64,000 bases of DNA from Marisa cornuarietis (lineage: Eukaryota > Mollusca > Gastropoda > Architaenioglossa > Ampullariidae), in NCBI GenBank assembly GCA_004794655.1, contig SMMW01000522.1, positions 930,001 through 994,000 of the forward strand. Reading direction: 5' to 3'. The notes beneath the pieces were generated by a model. That model made no database searches. It saw only the letters and a program-made list of their open reading frames with translations, and was not told the DNA's origin. The translations under genes and the position numbers were made by a program. Numbering within the stretch: the first letter of the stretch is position 1; every line of letters starts with the position of its first letter. Positions 1 through 12,267 of this stretch are shown in pieces.

Positions 1-278
1 CGCGTGCTGCAAGGTGTGGTCTGAGGCAGCATCTTTCGCTACAGCAAACTTTTTTTTTTGTCACTAGTAACTTAGCAGTACTGCAATGAGCAATTTGTGG
101 TGATGATCTTTAACGATGAATATTAAATAGTTACGCATAATCAAATGCCTTATCTTACAGCTGTATAATCTTTATAGGAGATATTCTTATACGTGTTCTT
201 GTTTCTCTCTGTCTCTGTATCCAGATGTTTTTATAAGAAGTCTTAAAAACTAACGATTCTATTATATTATGTTATTTT

Positions 279-341
<63 letters not shown>

Positions 342-1021
342 GCTATCGTTGAATGACACCACTACGCTCTCACTCTTGGCCCACGAGAACTGGCAAACTC
401 ATATCGTGTCTGGCTTTCCGACAAAAACATTATTTTTTAATACCTGCTGAGGGCACCTAGAGAGCAAGGAAGAGGTGGAGTGGTGGGTTGTCGGTGGGGT
501 TGTAGGTGGGTTGTAGGTGAAAATAGAAACTTGGCAAGATGATGTCATCATCTGAGACTCTTCTGACTTTAAAAGTCTTCAGTTTTTTTTAATGCAGCTA
601 ATAATGTGATCATGTGGTGGGGTGGGGGGTTCTTTGCAACACTTTGTGTGGGGAGCGGCCGACACAGATCATAGCAAGGCGCAGCAGGTTTATCTCATTT
701 ATTTCTATTTCATTTTCAACTTTTTGACTGTTATCACACAAATAGATTTTTTCTAACCGTTTAAGTTTTTTATTAGCTAGTTTGAGAAGTCACGTGGTTG
801 TCTGAGACAAAGGCATGGAGAAGTAGGTTGACAGAACGACAGAGACTAGAGGTTCATCTCTCTCACTCTTGCTTGGGTAATGTCACCATTCTCCTATGTG
901 TAACCAATTAATACCACCACCCAAACACCACCTGGATATATAAAGACTAATGGAGTAAACACTACAGAAAATCGTGATGCTTACACTGCATCAGCGGGCG
1001 AATACTTTTCACGATTAAAGT
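1..1021. other. Gene-less leader; no gene seen
   Basis: AT-rich unique sequence with a T10 run near 50-59, the (CAT)n tract listed separately, and G-rich strings around 475-530 (repeated GGTGGGTTGTAGGT-like words) and 614-632. No reading frame long enough or complex enough to support a gene on either strand. Confidence 0.7.
279..341. repeat. (ATC)n microsatellite, about 21 units
   Basis: Uninterrupted trinucleotide tract read directly from the sequence. Trinucleotide CAT/GAT tracts elsewhere in the window adjoin LINE- or SINE-like 3' or 5' ends, but no such element is visible here. Confidence 0.97.
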
Positions 1022-2850
1022 ACCGGCCATGGCCCAGTCCCTCCGTGTTGGTGACCATGCCGACTCATTGGACTTGGAGAGGAAGATGGGCGCCATCAAG
1101 TGGATAAGCCAGAGACAGGACAATGGATATTGACTGCAAAATAAATTTCTTCCCGGTCAATCGAGGCTCGGGTCAACAATAACTGTGCACCCTACCGGTA
1201 GGATCCAGGGTGGGGATAGAGAAAAATATGCGACTGGAACCAAAGCAGCTATAAGATTGAGAGAAGGAACATCCATTGCTACTTGGAACGTTCGCAAATT
1301 ACATTAGTGCGCCAAAGGAAAATATCTTGATTGGTGGAAATCGTGATACTGGTGGAGATCAGATGTCCAGTATTTGGGAGACATAAATTCTGGAACAGTG
1401 GAGAGGATGCCAGATACGAGTACGGAGCACGGAGTGGGCTTCCTCGTACATAGGGAGGTGGTCAGAGCCGTCATCAGCTGTGAACATATCCAGCAGGCTG
1501 ATCTCCGTATGCGTCTCTGCCAAACCTCATCTCACTATTGTCTAAGTATATGTTTCGACTTCCACGCATAGACACGACAAAGTGGAGGTGTTTTACCAAA
1601 AACTAGACAAGGAAACAAAAGCAGCATCAAAGGACATCCACGTTGTACTTGGTGACTGTAACACCAAGGTTGGCCCTGATGCCTTCCAGTGATAGGCAGG
1701 AATGGTGGGTAAATTTAGCCTTGATAAAACCAACGACAGGGGCTTCAGACTCAGAACTTGCACAGAGCCATCGACTTACCTTAAATAACACTCATCATCC
1801 TTACAAAAATCAAGAACGGAATCTTGACACTTGCCAGATTTCTTGAATCGCCAGATGGATTAGTTCCTAACCAAGTCATCTTTATCCTGCTGGTGAGACG
1901 CTTCAAATCCATTTTCAACAAAGCCAAGACGAGGGTAAATCCAGATGCTGACTTAAGCAATGACCATGTCTTAACGAGCCTGAAGTTGAAATCGTTTTCA
2001 AGGCTACAGCTGGAGGTAAATTCCTCCACTGAACCTGGTGAAGTGTGATGTAGACACCCTCGCTGGAAACAATAAACAGGTACAACTGGCAACAACCCAG
2101 GAAGAAACAACCCTGGGTCTCGAAATATGTCCTAGATCTCTGAGACCATAGGAGGGTCTTGAATAGAGAAAGGAAAACACCTTAATGTAAAGAAGTGAAA
2201 TAAGGAAAGGAATAAAGGCATCTAGGGAGAACTGGACTGAGGGCTAGTGCCAGATCATAGAAGAGGGAACGGCATGAGGTTAAATTTTAGAAAGGCATAC
2301 CAAGTACTCAGGACCATCACCAAAACAGATCAACGGCATTGGCCAGGATGGACAATGGTCTGGTGCAGACAGAGCATCAGGATTACTACAAAATTTAAAC
2401 TGTACAGGTCCCTTATAGTACCCATCATACTGTACATGTACAGATGTAAAACGTGGACTTACCTATATGGAGAGGAGAGTCCAGGCATTTAAAAACAAGG
2501 GGCTCGAGAGGCTGCTTCTGATCTCGGGCAAAGAATATAAAACCAACGACTTTGTACGAAGCACGATTGCCCTCACATTTGGTCACCAGGAACCTCTACT
2601 TGCAACAGTCGAACAGCGTAAACTGGTTTGGATTGGCTAAGTGACCAGGCACGACACTGTCCTTCAAGGTATCTTAGAGAATGGTCGACGCCGTAGTGGC
2701 CAGAGAAGAAAACTGACTGACAAACGTGAAGGAGTGGACTAGCCATTCTGTACAGTACCTGCTTGCCATCGTCCAAGACAGGTGTGAGTGGCGGGTTTTG
2801 TCATCTGTCCATGTGCTCCCACCAACGTCCGCTACCAGTCGAGGAACTAT
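1022..2850 (+). mobile_element. Decayed RTE-clade (BovB/CFDP2-like) LINE, RT core deleted
   Basis: Remnant of a non-LTR retrotransposon read on the plus strand across several frames. The apurinic-type endonuclease part spans about 1265-2048: TSIATWNVR near 1270, GVGFLVHREVVRAVISCE near 1434-1487, a GD.NTKVGPDA-like stretch near 1650-1685, SPDGLVPNQV near 1847-1880 and KAKTR plus NDH near 1921-1965. This order matches the endonuclease of RTE elements, the family from which vertebrate BovB and CFDP2-like proteins derive. A linker (about 2090-2330) is followed directly by the C-terminal region: LYRSLIVPIILY near 2398-2435, then LVGHQEPLL-like text near 2575-2605, then DTVLQGILENGRRRSGQR near 2655-2710. 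The reverse-transcriptase core, including the (F/Y)ADD motif, is missing at about 2320-2350. Many stops and frameshifts; certainly not active. Clade assignment is from remembered family motifs. Confidence 0.88.
1374..1571 (+). pseudogene. LINE endonuclease fragment, best-preserved frame
   Basis: The clearest open piece of the endonuclease of the LINE at 1022-2850. Residues around 23-40 (GVGFLVHREVVRAVISCE) are a family signature of CFDP2/RTE-like endonucleases, following the active-site Trp-Asn-Val stretch encoded upstream in another frame. The frame opens and closes by mutation rather than at a real start or stop, so this is a relic and not a gene. Confidence 0.75.
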
Positions 2851-3053
2851 TAACTAAAAATGTGAACATCCCTTCTCGTTCCGCAATAATGTCTGAAAAT
2901 GTGGGTTTGTGCAAAAAAGACGTTTTTTTGTCAAATACTTGTTTTTTCGCATGATGTAGAAATAAGGGCGTATTGGCGTTTGCATACATATGTGTGAATA
3001 CAAATATATAGCATAGAAATAGAAATATATTTGTGTGTGCGTCTGCATATGTG

Positions 3054-3055
<2 letters not shown>
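2851..3055. other. Short spacer between LINE and GT tract
   Basis: No gene. AT-rich sequence with an A/T-rich run (GACGTTTTTTTGTC near 2918) leading into alternating purine/pyrimidine sequence before the GT tract. Confidence 0.6.

Positions 3056-3147
<92 letters not shown>
3056..3147. repeat. (GT)n-(GA)n compound microsatellite
   Basis: About 37 GT units to position 3129, then about nine GA units. Read directly. The His/Thr frame on the minus strand across it is an artefact of the dinucleotide. Confidence 0.98.
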
Positions 3148-3789
3148 TATGTGTCTTTTTTTACGCCGGTAGATGCATGTAGGCGCACCTGTTCCCGCAT
3201 GTTCAACAAAACATCAAGAAATGTTTTGTGTTCTAATTTCACGCTCTGAGGGGGAAGGAAAACACCATTATTTGTGCTATGAGCCGTAGAAATTAGGTAC
3301 AACACAGCACGACCTGTTACAACACGTGTGAACCTCCACACTGCCAACACAAAATTGCCCTCTTGAATGCTTCGATATTTTGCTTGAAGCCAGGTGATTA
3401 CCGCTTCTTTGGCCATCATATGACTATAAAATCGTTTTAATTTATGAATTTCGCCTTTTTTCTCAGAGATAATATCATTTAGTATCGTTTTCCTTCATTT
3501 GTTAGTAATAAACCAATGGGACTATGCTAGCCATGACGTCAGACAGTAGTGATTGCAGGAACGGTAGAAACATGTCCCTGCTGAAGGGGTTAAGTCGCCC
3601 CCGGGCAGATGGTTGATTATATCCAAGAATAAACTATTTTGTATGGGCATGCGGGATTTATATATAGTCCACAGCTGTTATGGACGAATAAAACGAATTA
3701 ATATCCCAGAACAACTGCATTAGATAACTGATGACGATAATTCTAGATTACTTCTGTGATCTCTTTTTAGAATTTTTACACTTTTCTGT
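3148..3789. other. No gene seen
   Basis: Unique sequence. Contains one consensus CRE octamer (TGACGTCA) within CATGACGTCAGACAG near 3532-3546, and a TTAACCCCTTCAG-like word in reverse orientation near 3580-3592 that resembles MITE ends; no partner end was found nearby. Confidence 0.55.
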
Positions 3790-3892
3790 AATTACTTACA
3801 CAGTTCATAGCCTTGCTATGATCGCTTACACAATTGTTATGCTCTGTTGTGATCATTAACACAACTTTTACGCTCTGCTGCTTTGGTCACAA
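3790..3892. repeat. Degenerate ~32-bp tandem repeat, about three units
   Basis: Three successive segments share the pattern CTTACACA..T....TGCTATGATC (starts near 3795, 3828 and 3858). Similarity is visible by eye but imperfect, so this is an old short array. Confidence 0.5.
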
Positions 3893-6800
3893 ACGCCCAG
3901 TCTCGTGCGCAGAAACACGACGAGGAAGGATAATGACAGACGACGACAGTTGCGACCACCATCTACCACCATGCTGTTAATGGTGAGCATCAAAAGACAT
4001 GGCCATGAATGTGTCACGTGACACCGTCTCACGTCTGGTTGTGGTGGTTCCTAGATGCGCTGCAATGAAATTTGCCGAGTACAGCAAGAGTCTGGTGGCT
4101 ATCATGTTGGCGTCACCTGGTGGTCGATGAGGATGCGGATGGTGCCAGCCGCCTGCTTGTGACAGTGGTATTGAGACGGCTAAATTTCAGTCCGACAGGA
4201 AACAGACTTTAAAGAAAAAAACTAAACAAATCAATCGCTTTTTGTGTCTTCTCGCCATAGTCTGAGCCTCGAGCCGATTTCGCGAACGATCAGAAAAGCG
4301 TTTTCTCAAGCAGGCGGGAGATGAGGCAAAACCGGACACATGTCCACTCCCTTCGACATGCACACTAGGGGCTCTCAAAAATGCAGATAATTCTTCGTCC
4401 CTATTTTTTCGTTAACCCCCCATTAACAGCTATCAAGCAAAGGCAGCTTTGGTGGACAGACTGTTGGACCGGCTGCTTAGCTGACGGGTTGGCATCTCAG
4501 GACGTCGCAAGGAAGGATCTTCACATGATCAACGACTTAATGGAAAACTCCCATCGGGGTCTTAGTCAATCCTCTCCTGGTGGCCAGAGATTGGCGCGAG
4601 CCTGCATGGGGGCTTGCGAAGACAAGAAAAGCTAAACGATTAATGTGCAACCATTACAATGCGCAAAGCCCATTCAAATGGCTGGTTGCACTTTGTTGTC
4701 ATCGCCGAGGGAAGAGCTCTGTATGTGAATGTCTATCAGTGTTACGCTTGGGTTCCTCTACACCCTTAACACTGGGTGGCACCTCCGCGAATATTTAATA
4801 ATACTTATCACCAACGAAATCCTAGGTCGAAACTGTCATTAACTGACTGTTGTCGTCAGGCGCTGCAACTGACCGATAGTCAGATGGATGTCTTGCAACT
4901 GAAACTCAGGGTGGGCTGGGATGCTGAATGAGGTTGAAGCGCAAGAAGGGACACAGGAAAGCTAAAAAAATATTGACAGAGGTCCCAGCTTACTGCAGGA
5001 AATCAAGTGGAAATCAAAGCGATGGTTTTCGTGAAAATGATCCAAAAAGGCTACCAAACTATAAGATTCGAAAGATTATAGTCTCGGATCCATAAATACG
5101 CTACAAATCTGCTTGATGCCACTATATACAATACCCCTGTTTTAACTTTATAGCATAAAATTTCTATCATAACTTATTTATTTGTGATCTTGTTTCCCGT
5201 GTTTTTTCAATAAAAGGTCAGTTACACAGCATGCATCAGCATGAAGCATCACGAATCAGTATGCAACGATATTGACTAAATTAAAATGACAAAATGACAA
5301 ATACAAAGAAAGGCATCAGCATCATCAGCAGCAAATATATTGAAAAATATAACTTAATGTACACATTTCTTGAGCAGTATATAAATACTCGCATAGAAAA
5401 GGTGTTCTAGAGTTAGAATCTGTCCAAAGAGAATTCAAATTATGCTTCCTTGTCTGCCCCACCCGACAGTGTGTCTCGGGTATTCACCGCCTTTCAAATG
5501 AGCAGGCGTTTCTTGTGCCGAAACTAAAAGATGGGTTTTCGGAGAGACTGGAAGAGCTAAAGCATCTTACTCCATGTTTTTCTTCGGGATATTTTTTTAT
5601 CCTGTGAGAAAGCACCCTCTTGGTACGTAGTCGGCGGGTGGAAAGCAAAGCCAACACCTGCAAATCATCGTCAGCCTGCATTTGTTGTTGTAAAGATCAG
5701 TACTGAGACAAAGGGCTGGAATGCTCGCCGGAGGGGGTTGGGGTGGGGTGGCAATGGCCCTCTAAGCTAGGCCTCTAAGAAACAGTAGCTTGGAAAGGTA
5801 TAGAGGGTTTTTTGTTTTCTTTTTAAACATCTAGCGTGGAATCCTTTTCAAAACCAGGGCTAAAACAGTCCCACAACGTGGTCTTTGTCTCTCTCGCGCG
5901 CACATGCACCCCCCCCCACACACACACAAGATTAGAAGAACCATGCAATCAAAATGATAAAGGAAACTATCTTTTCCAAAAATAAATAAACTGCTTTAGT
6001 GGCGATCAAGCGCAGTTAGAGGTCTGACCAAAGTTCTGAGCCCAATGCATGGATCACGGCCAGAAAATGATTATTATACAACTATTACACACTATGTAGC
6101 ACGATTTTTACAAACAGATTTTTTACATCATAAAATTTCCCAAAACACTTCGTTTTATCTTTAAGCTGTCTCGCGTACAACACAAAAAATTTCCGAAACG
6201 TTCCGCAAACTGTTTCTCTAGTGGTGTACATTCCATGCTTTGCTTTGTTATCGGGTTTATTTTTTGTGCTCATGGCTTTTTTCCAGCAACAACTGACACG
6301 ACAAAGAAAAAAACTTTTGCTTGCTGCAAAATGCTTCTTCGCATACTTAAATAAAAAGTTAATAGAGAGTTAAATAAAAAGTCTTTTATAATAGACACTA
6401 GGGTGGCATCGCCCTACCGAACTAATGACATCCCGAACAAATGGAAGATGGAGTTTCCAATGTGCCTTCAATGTATATTTTAAACAGTGAAACAGAAAAA
6501 ACTTACAAAGGTGTATTATTTTATTGGTCTGCGGCATTTTCAGCTTGGCTGGGTGGTGCCAGTGCTCTGTGTTATCTATGGACAGTGTTTTAGGGTTCAT
6601 CAGGTTAATATTCTCCACACAACCTCTACTCACAGCTTTGCAGCTACACAAGCTTATCAGCCAAGTATCACAAACAAGTGATTTTTTCTTTAGGGGCAGG
6701 ATATCATTTCCTAATTTTCTAAGCGTATGAGGAGGACTGGTATGCTACCCGTTCACTGGTATAGACACAATGAGGCGGAACATTTTCCCTCTTGGCGTAA

Positions 6801-8918
6801 AACCTAAGTAAACACTTAAAAAATGCCACAACAAATATTTTGGTTCATTGTCTTGATCTCACCGCCAGCTTTGTGATGTGAATGCCAAATGGCGCGGAAA
6901 AATGACTTCGGCATCAGGTGAAGGTATCGAAGTTTCGTTTTCTTTTTTTTTATTGTGAGGTGAAGGACGTTTGGAGTCCGAAGAGTAATTTTCGATTTAC
7001 CTGGCAACCACCGGTCGAGCCTGTCGCTCATTTCCTATCCCTGCTCGCTAACAGTGATTCTCCATTTTCCAGATTACACATCTGGTTAGGCAAGAGTCCC
7101 CTCGGTCGCTCTGCGTGACTGATTCTCCAGCTCCGTTCCCCCCCTGGGGTTCATCGACCTTCTTCCACTGCAACGACCCTCCTGATAGCCGATTTATCAT
7201 CCCGTTTCTCTATTCGTTTCTTGTCTGAAACCATAAAAAGGTACGCCCCCCAAAAAAACCTGTTTAATATCTCCAGAAAGTATTACTGTCTACGCCAAAA
7301 GAGATAATTTGACCTGAAGTAACCCGTGCTTAATAAAAAGGAACAATTGCTTCTGATATTTGGAGTCGTCGAGGGACAGCAGATTGAAACAGGAACACTA
7401 CTTGCTAAACTCAAGTCAAATACGATAAAGTGTCAAAAAAAGTGGTAAAATACATCGGCATGCAGTGAAATGCGATAAGATATAGTAAAATGTGATAAGT
7501 TACAGTGAAACCAGTGGGATACGGACAGAAGGGAAACAAACTAAGGAGGCTTGTGTCTCACTGGAGGGTTTGAAAGTTATTGAATGGAAGAGGAAAGAAA
7601 ACTAGTTGTGAGGAAACAAACTGTCGGTGCATTCGAAGCATCCTTGTATATGCGTGCGTTGGGCAAAGTGCAGGCACGTGTGGAGAGGACGTGTGTGTGC
7701 GCGTGTTGCGAGGCTGTAACAGATCGTTTGACGCACGAGGCCGTCAGATTCCACCGGCCAGTGTCATTCCCGGTCAGTCTTCTGACATCTCCTTCTTTCT
7801 CTCTCTCTCTCTCTCCCGCTGAAAGGTGGGGACAGCTTCGCATTGAGACCTGGAGTCCATTCATTTTCCCCTCTGTTGTCTGGAAACGGATTCGGCGGCC
7901 AAAGAGAACGGTTGTGGCCGCTCATCTGAAATGGCAATAGCAGGGAAAGAAAAGGGGAGGGGTGCTGCTGGAAACACCCATGACCCTCATACCCGTGATA
8001 CAGACAGAATTTTCTAAAGTTTCATTGTCTCTACCAGGCGATTGCCACCCCCCACCGCCACCAGCCCCGTTATTGAGCTAACTGCTTGTTATCGAAGCGA
8101 ATTCTTCCATCACTTCTTTATCATAGATAATGGGATTTGCTTCATCGTTCAGGTTCTTGCTACCTAACCCTTTTGAAAGCTCTGCCTTTACCACGCACGT
8201 AAATTTCGTGTTTATCCACTTAAAGATCTGTTTGCATCTAGATTAATGAAAACAGCAGACCATATTTGAGGTCCTTATTTCAACAAATTGTTTTCTTTAT
8301 CTTGGATGGAATATAAACTGCCACGACTTCTTCTTATTACTGATTTTTATAAATATTTGAAATCGTGACACTTACTCTACTTCTAAAGATACGATCTGTT
8401 TTTTTCTGAAACGATAATTTTTGTATTTTTGAAAAGTATAAAATCTTAGTGCCTGAATTCACAGTGACAGAAGCCGGGAGGTTGTATGTCCGAGACTGGA
8501 TGAAACTTCAGTCAAATCTTTCTTGAAGACGCTGGTTGTTATATAGAGGCTTAACTTACGGCCTGACATGGTAGTCTTATTTATTGTCTAAGTCCCCGAA
8601 GAAGATTCCTTCCACATCAATGTTGTCTTCATGTGGAATGTAAATCGAACTGTGGTCATCAAATCACCCTACACGTGTCTATACTGTGGGTCTATGGTTT
8701 CATGTCTATAAAACAAGGTAAAGGTCGGGTCTTGACCTTACGTGCCCGCCATCTGAAGCCGTTGCTCCAGCCAGTTGGCCATTTGTTCCCCCCCCCCCAT
8801 GCTTGTCTATTGTGTGTCATGTCTATGCGCGTCTATATTAGTCTTTAGCATCGTTTCTAGTCTTACTGTCAGTTTTCAATCACGCACTTTTATAACAGAC
8901 TGAAGAAAAAAGTGTTTC
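3893..8918. other. Five kb without a recognisable gene
   Basis: Mostly unique AT-rich sequence. Longest frames are 118 codons (7584-7940) and 95 codons in reverse (7577-7864); both run through a CT tract at 7797-7816 and show no recognisable motif. Decayed 20-bp-like repeats (AGTGAAATGCGATAAGATA and variants) occur at about 7425-7520. A CA tract with a C run sits at 5910-5930. No promoter, RNA gene or element boundary could be supported. Confidence 0.6.
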
Positions 8919-9085
8919 GACGATATTAATAATAATAATGATAATGATGATGTTGGCTTGTATAGCACCAAATCCTGGCCTGTGGACAGCTCAAGGCGCT
9001 GACGTCAAAATAAGATGACGTCAAAATGTGGGTGTGTAGCGGGCCGTCTCCTCCACGTCACAGGGCAGCGACCACATTCAGCAGA
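8919..9085 (+). mobile_element. AAT-headed SINE/MITE-like repeat copy
   Basis: Starts with AATAATAATGATAATGATGATG, then GGCTTGTATAGCACC, then GCTCAAGGCGCTGACGTC. This layout (AAT-rich head, TTGTATAGCGC-like word, then GCTCAAGGCGCT about 40 bp later) is a common interspersed-repeat pattern in invertebrate genomes, and a second, more diverged copy of the layout lies at 57747-58045. It holds two CRE-type TGACGTCA words (8999-9006 and 9015-9022). Element class and exact ends are uncertain. Confidence 0.5.
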
Positions 9086-9909
9086 AATCCCAGAATCGAG
9101 AAATCTTGGCACCATTCACTTTTGCCCAGTGGTGGCATCTAAAATACGCCAGTAATGCATTATTCCGAAATAATGTGAAAGCTTGATAATTATTCTTCCT
9201 GCTAGTGCACGAAATAGGCATTTTTTTCTTGCCTGCAGCTCTATGAGTATGTGCGAAATGTCTGAGTTCCTAAACTGGAGGTTTGCTTTGCTTGATTCCA
9301 TCATGTGGCTTACGAAAACTATGTCTTCTTCCCACTCCTTCTCGTACTTTCTTGAGTCTGCTGTGCAATAAATATCGTACCCAGTTCATGGATTATGTCT
9401 GTCTGACATTCACCCGTTGGTTACCACAGAGCCCAAAACAATATGCCACTGTCACTTACACAGCATTAAATCAAGGCAAAAAGAGTGGAATTTTTCAAAT
9501 TATTTTCAATAGAATCTCCATTACTCAAGCACTTACACAGAAAAATCCCCCCCAGCTCGTAAACTTCATACACAAAAAAATTATAAGATCTTTCCGACAG
9601 CCTTGTGAGGACCTCGGCCCGAGTAATAACATATTCTTGACACAAATTCATAAAAATTCTAAATGTCGGGTCTGACATTAAAACTCACTCGAGATAACAT
9701 GCTCCAGACACGACTGAACAGACGAGTGTTTGAGATTGTTTGTGACCCAGACACGGATTTTTATTTAATCAGTCAGCAGCAACACAAGATAATGGTGTTA
9801 TCTGACAGGAGATACACCACATATATGTGTGTACGAGTGTGTGTCCGTGCTTGTCAAAGGTCGATTGGAGACAAGAGGGGTGGTAGAGAACAGTAAAGAG
9901 TAGACATCA

Positions 9910-9911
<2 letters not shown>
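9086..9911. other. No gene seen
   Basis: AT-rich. An open frame of 130 codons on the plus strand (9283-9675) and one of 70 in reverse (9466-9678) show no family motif or codon pattern I recognise. A small inverted repeat (CATTATT..AATAATG) lies near 9158-9175. Confidence 0.5.
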
Positions 9912-9984
<73 letters not shown>

Positions 9985-9991
9985 CGTGTGT
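9912..9991. repeat. (GT)n microsatellite with GCGCGCG interruption
   Basis: About 28 GT units to 9968, a short GCGCGCG alternation, then further GT and GC steps. Entirely alternating purine-pyrimidine, a sequence type known to favour Z-DNA. Confidence 0.98.
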
Positions 9992-11024
9992 ATTCCCCGA
10001 TCAATTTTTATGCCCAAGCTTTCGTATCTCTTTGTTTAAAAAATTTAACAGCAAAAAGTTGTTCACCGTTGAATGGGCCAAGGATGTTCCTCCCAAATCA
10101 CATGCATCTTCAAGCAGTAAAGTTTATTTCCTCATCCTTTCACACGTGTGATTAACATTTATTGTAAGCATAAAATATTGATAACACTTCTTGCCCCTCT
10201 TGGGTGGGACAAATCAGCACTCCAAGGTTTCCAGCGAATAAAATCCGCCCTTGTATCAGACGATGATGCATCCAAATGCTGGGAGCAAAGTGAAAAGTTG
10301 CTGAAGAAATGATGACTGAAACTTCTTCCTACGAAGGGGAAATGTTTTTCTTATCTCAAGCATCCATCACTACCCAGCATTACGCATCATAAACGCTTGT
10401 TTATTCATGGGGTAAATGTGTTGGAGGTGCACAGTGTCCCTGGACACAGTTCTAAAAACAGTTTTCTGTCTTTTTTTTTTTTTTTTACTTTATGTGCATT
10501 TTTCCATCCCATTCCCTAGTGTGTTTCATCTTCTCTCTATTTATTCTTTAGGTTCTTTCAACTCGAGTTATCTCCATTCATCACCACAAGAACACAATAG
10601 AAATACCTCTTATTAAGCACACCTTATTTGTGCATATCAGGGAGTAAAATATGCAATCATATATCACATATCTGTTTCACCAAATTTCTTGAGTTGACAG
10701 AGACAAAGCCCTCTTGAATATGAATAGCAAATAGTAGTCATGCATGGCCGATGAGAGACCTGCTCCATGCCCCGCTGACATTTTTGCTATATCAACATCC
10801 ATTTTCTTTACTAAGATTAATACAGTGCTAGAGGCTAAAGGGAATCAATGCTGTCAATGTCCACACATGTCGAAAAGAGGGGTTTGTCCGTAAAGATAAT
10901 CACGGAAACAGCTGACACTACACCACGGGTGTGAGTAAACACAAGCTGTTTCCCAGTTCGATGATAGTGTAAAAAAGACAAATAATAAAAACAACAATTT
11001 TTCAGTGTTAGACGTAAAGCTGTC

Positions 11025-11027
<3 letters not shown>
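9992..11027. other. No gene seen
   Basis: Unique AT-rich sequence with a T16 run near 10471-10486. No frame above 80 codons outside the repeat-derived ones. Confidence 0.55.
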
Positions 11028-11078
<51 letters not shown>

Positions 11079-11128
11079 TGAGTGAGAGAGAGAGATTAAA
11101 AGTGTGTTTGTATGTGTGTGTGTGTGTG
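11028..11128. repeat. (GT)n-(GA)n compound microsatellite, with second GT patch
   Basis: About 24 GT units to 11076, then GTGAGTGAGAGAGAGAGA to 11095, and a shorter GT patch at 11113-11128. The 132-codon reverse frame across it is rich in Thr-His and is a repeat artefact. Confidence 0.97.
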
Positions 11129-12267
11129 CACGCATGCATGCATATAGGAGCGTGCGTGCGAATGTGTGTGTCACGTTTTGCCTCACTTGAATATTATTGT
11201 TAATTTTGTGAACTAACAAATAAAACACTACGTGTGGATGTTTGTCGTTCACTTTGCCTTAATATTTCGAGCCCTCATTCATTTACACGTGCGCACACAG
11301 ACACGTGAAACGTAATAGATGTTAGACACGAGGGCAGTACAAAAAATAAAATAAGACGGACGCACAGTTAATATTTTTTCAAAAAAAATCAGACACAATC
11401 GCCCGAAGAGCGAGATACACAATTCTCACAGAATGACAGTACAGTATGTCCCCATCTTACCAACAGGTTCCGTTACAGGAGGCTGTTCATGTGTACATTT
11501 GTTTGTTAGTCGGTACTAAGGGGGGGGGACGTGTGTTGTGATTACAGTTCAGTACATGTACAACCAGCTCTACTTTCGGACGTACCGATATAAACAATTG
11601 TTTTTGGTTGTTTTGAATATGCTTGAACAACCTTCAAGTACATGAAATAAAGTTTATAAAAGTTATAATCCTTACGAACTATTTTTGAGCTTGACAACTT
11701 CGTTTGTATATTTGCTTATCTGTACTAAAGTTCGTAGCTCGAACGTTCGTAAGTAGGGGACTAACTGTATGTCACGCAGATTTTAGATAACAATTATTTT
11801 CTTCTTGATCATCGGAAACCTACAGCACGTTTTCAGCAACAAAAATAACTGTAACATCGCACTCTCTACACAAGAAAACCAGAAGCACTTTACCGCCTAC
11901 ATAAACATCCAAACAGGACAATCTTTAGAATACAAGGTGTTGTCTGCAGTATCTGCTGAGCTCATCTTTCCTCAAGCTGTCGTCGAGAAACTCGAGTCCC
12001 TCGGCTTGGAGCCTACTGGGGATAACACATGTTTATCATACGTAAACACATCAGGTGCAAGAATGTGTTCATCGTGTATATCGCGAGTCTGCGAGCTCCC
12101 TCCGTGTTGAATCTACGTAGACACACGTTTATCCGACTAATTAAATGTTTATGAACATTTTTCCTGCAGGAAAGTGTTTTTCTAAGCTCCTGCTGTCCAC
12201 CCTTACGATCCTTTGAGCTGAATGTCATTCCAGAAATGTCGCATTCCAGTACTTGTGTACAGAGTAT
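11129..12267. other. No confident gene; one unassigned open frame
   Basis: Unique sequence with a G9 run near 11521-11529. The plus frame 11805-12110 (101 codons) has ordinary amino-acid composition (for example AVVEKLESLGLEPTGDN near residues 58-74) and is preceded by a splice-acceptor-like word (GCACGTTTTCAG ending near 11836), but I recognise no family and no paired donor is convincing. Confidence 0.4.

Noticed and set aside
2931..3419. 162-codon reverse frame with a long Thr-His run
   Set aside because: The core is the (GT)n tract read on the minus strand; the flanks show no domain. The same applies to the Thr-His, Cys-Val and similar frames at 9798, 9912, 10854, 28732, 28905, 28972, 30981, 39501, 42276, 42470, 44118, 45570 and 62710-63068.
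3533..3540. Single CRE octamer as a promoter element
   Set aside because: One octamer without a TATA box, initiator or downstream gene is not enough to call a regulatory site.
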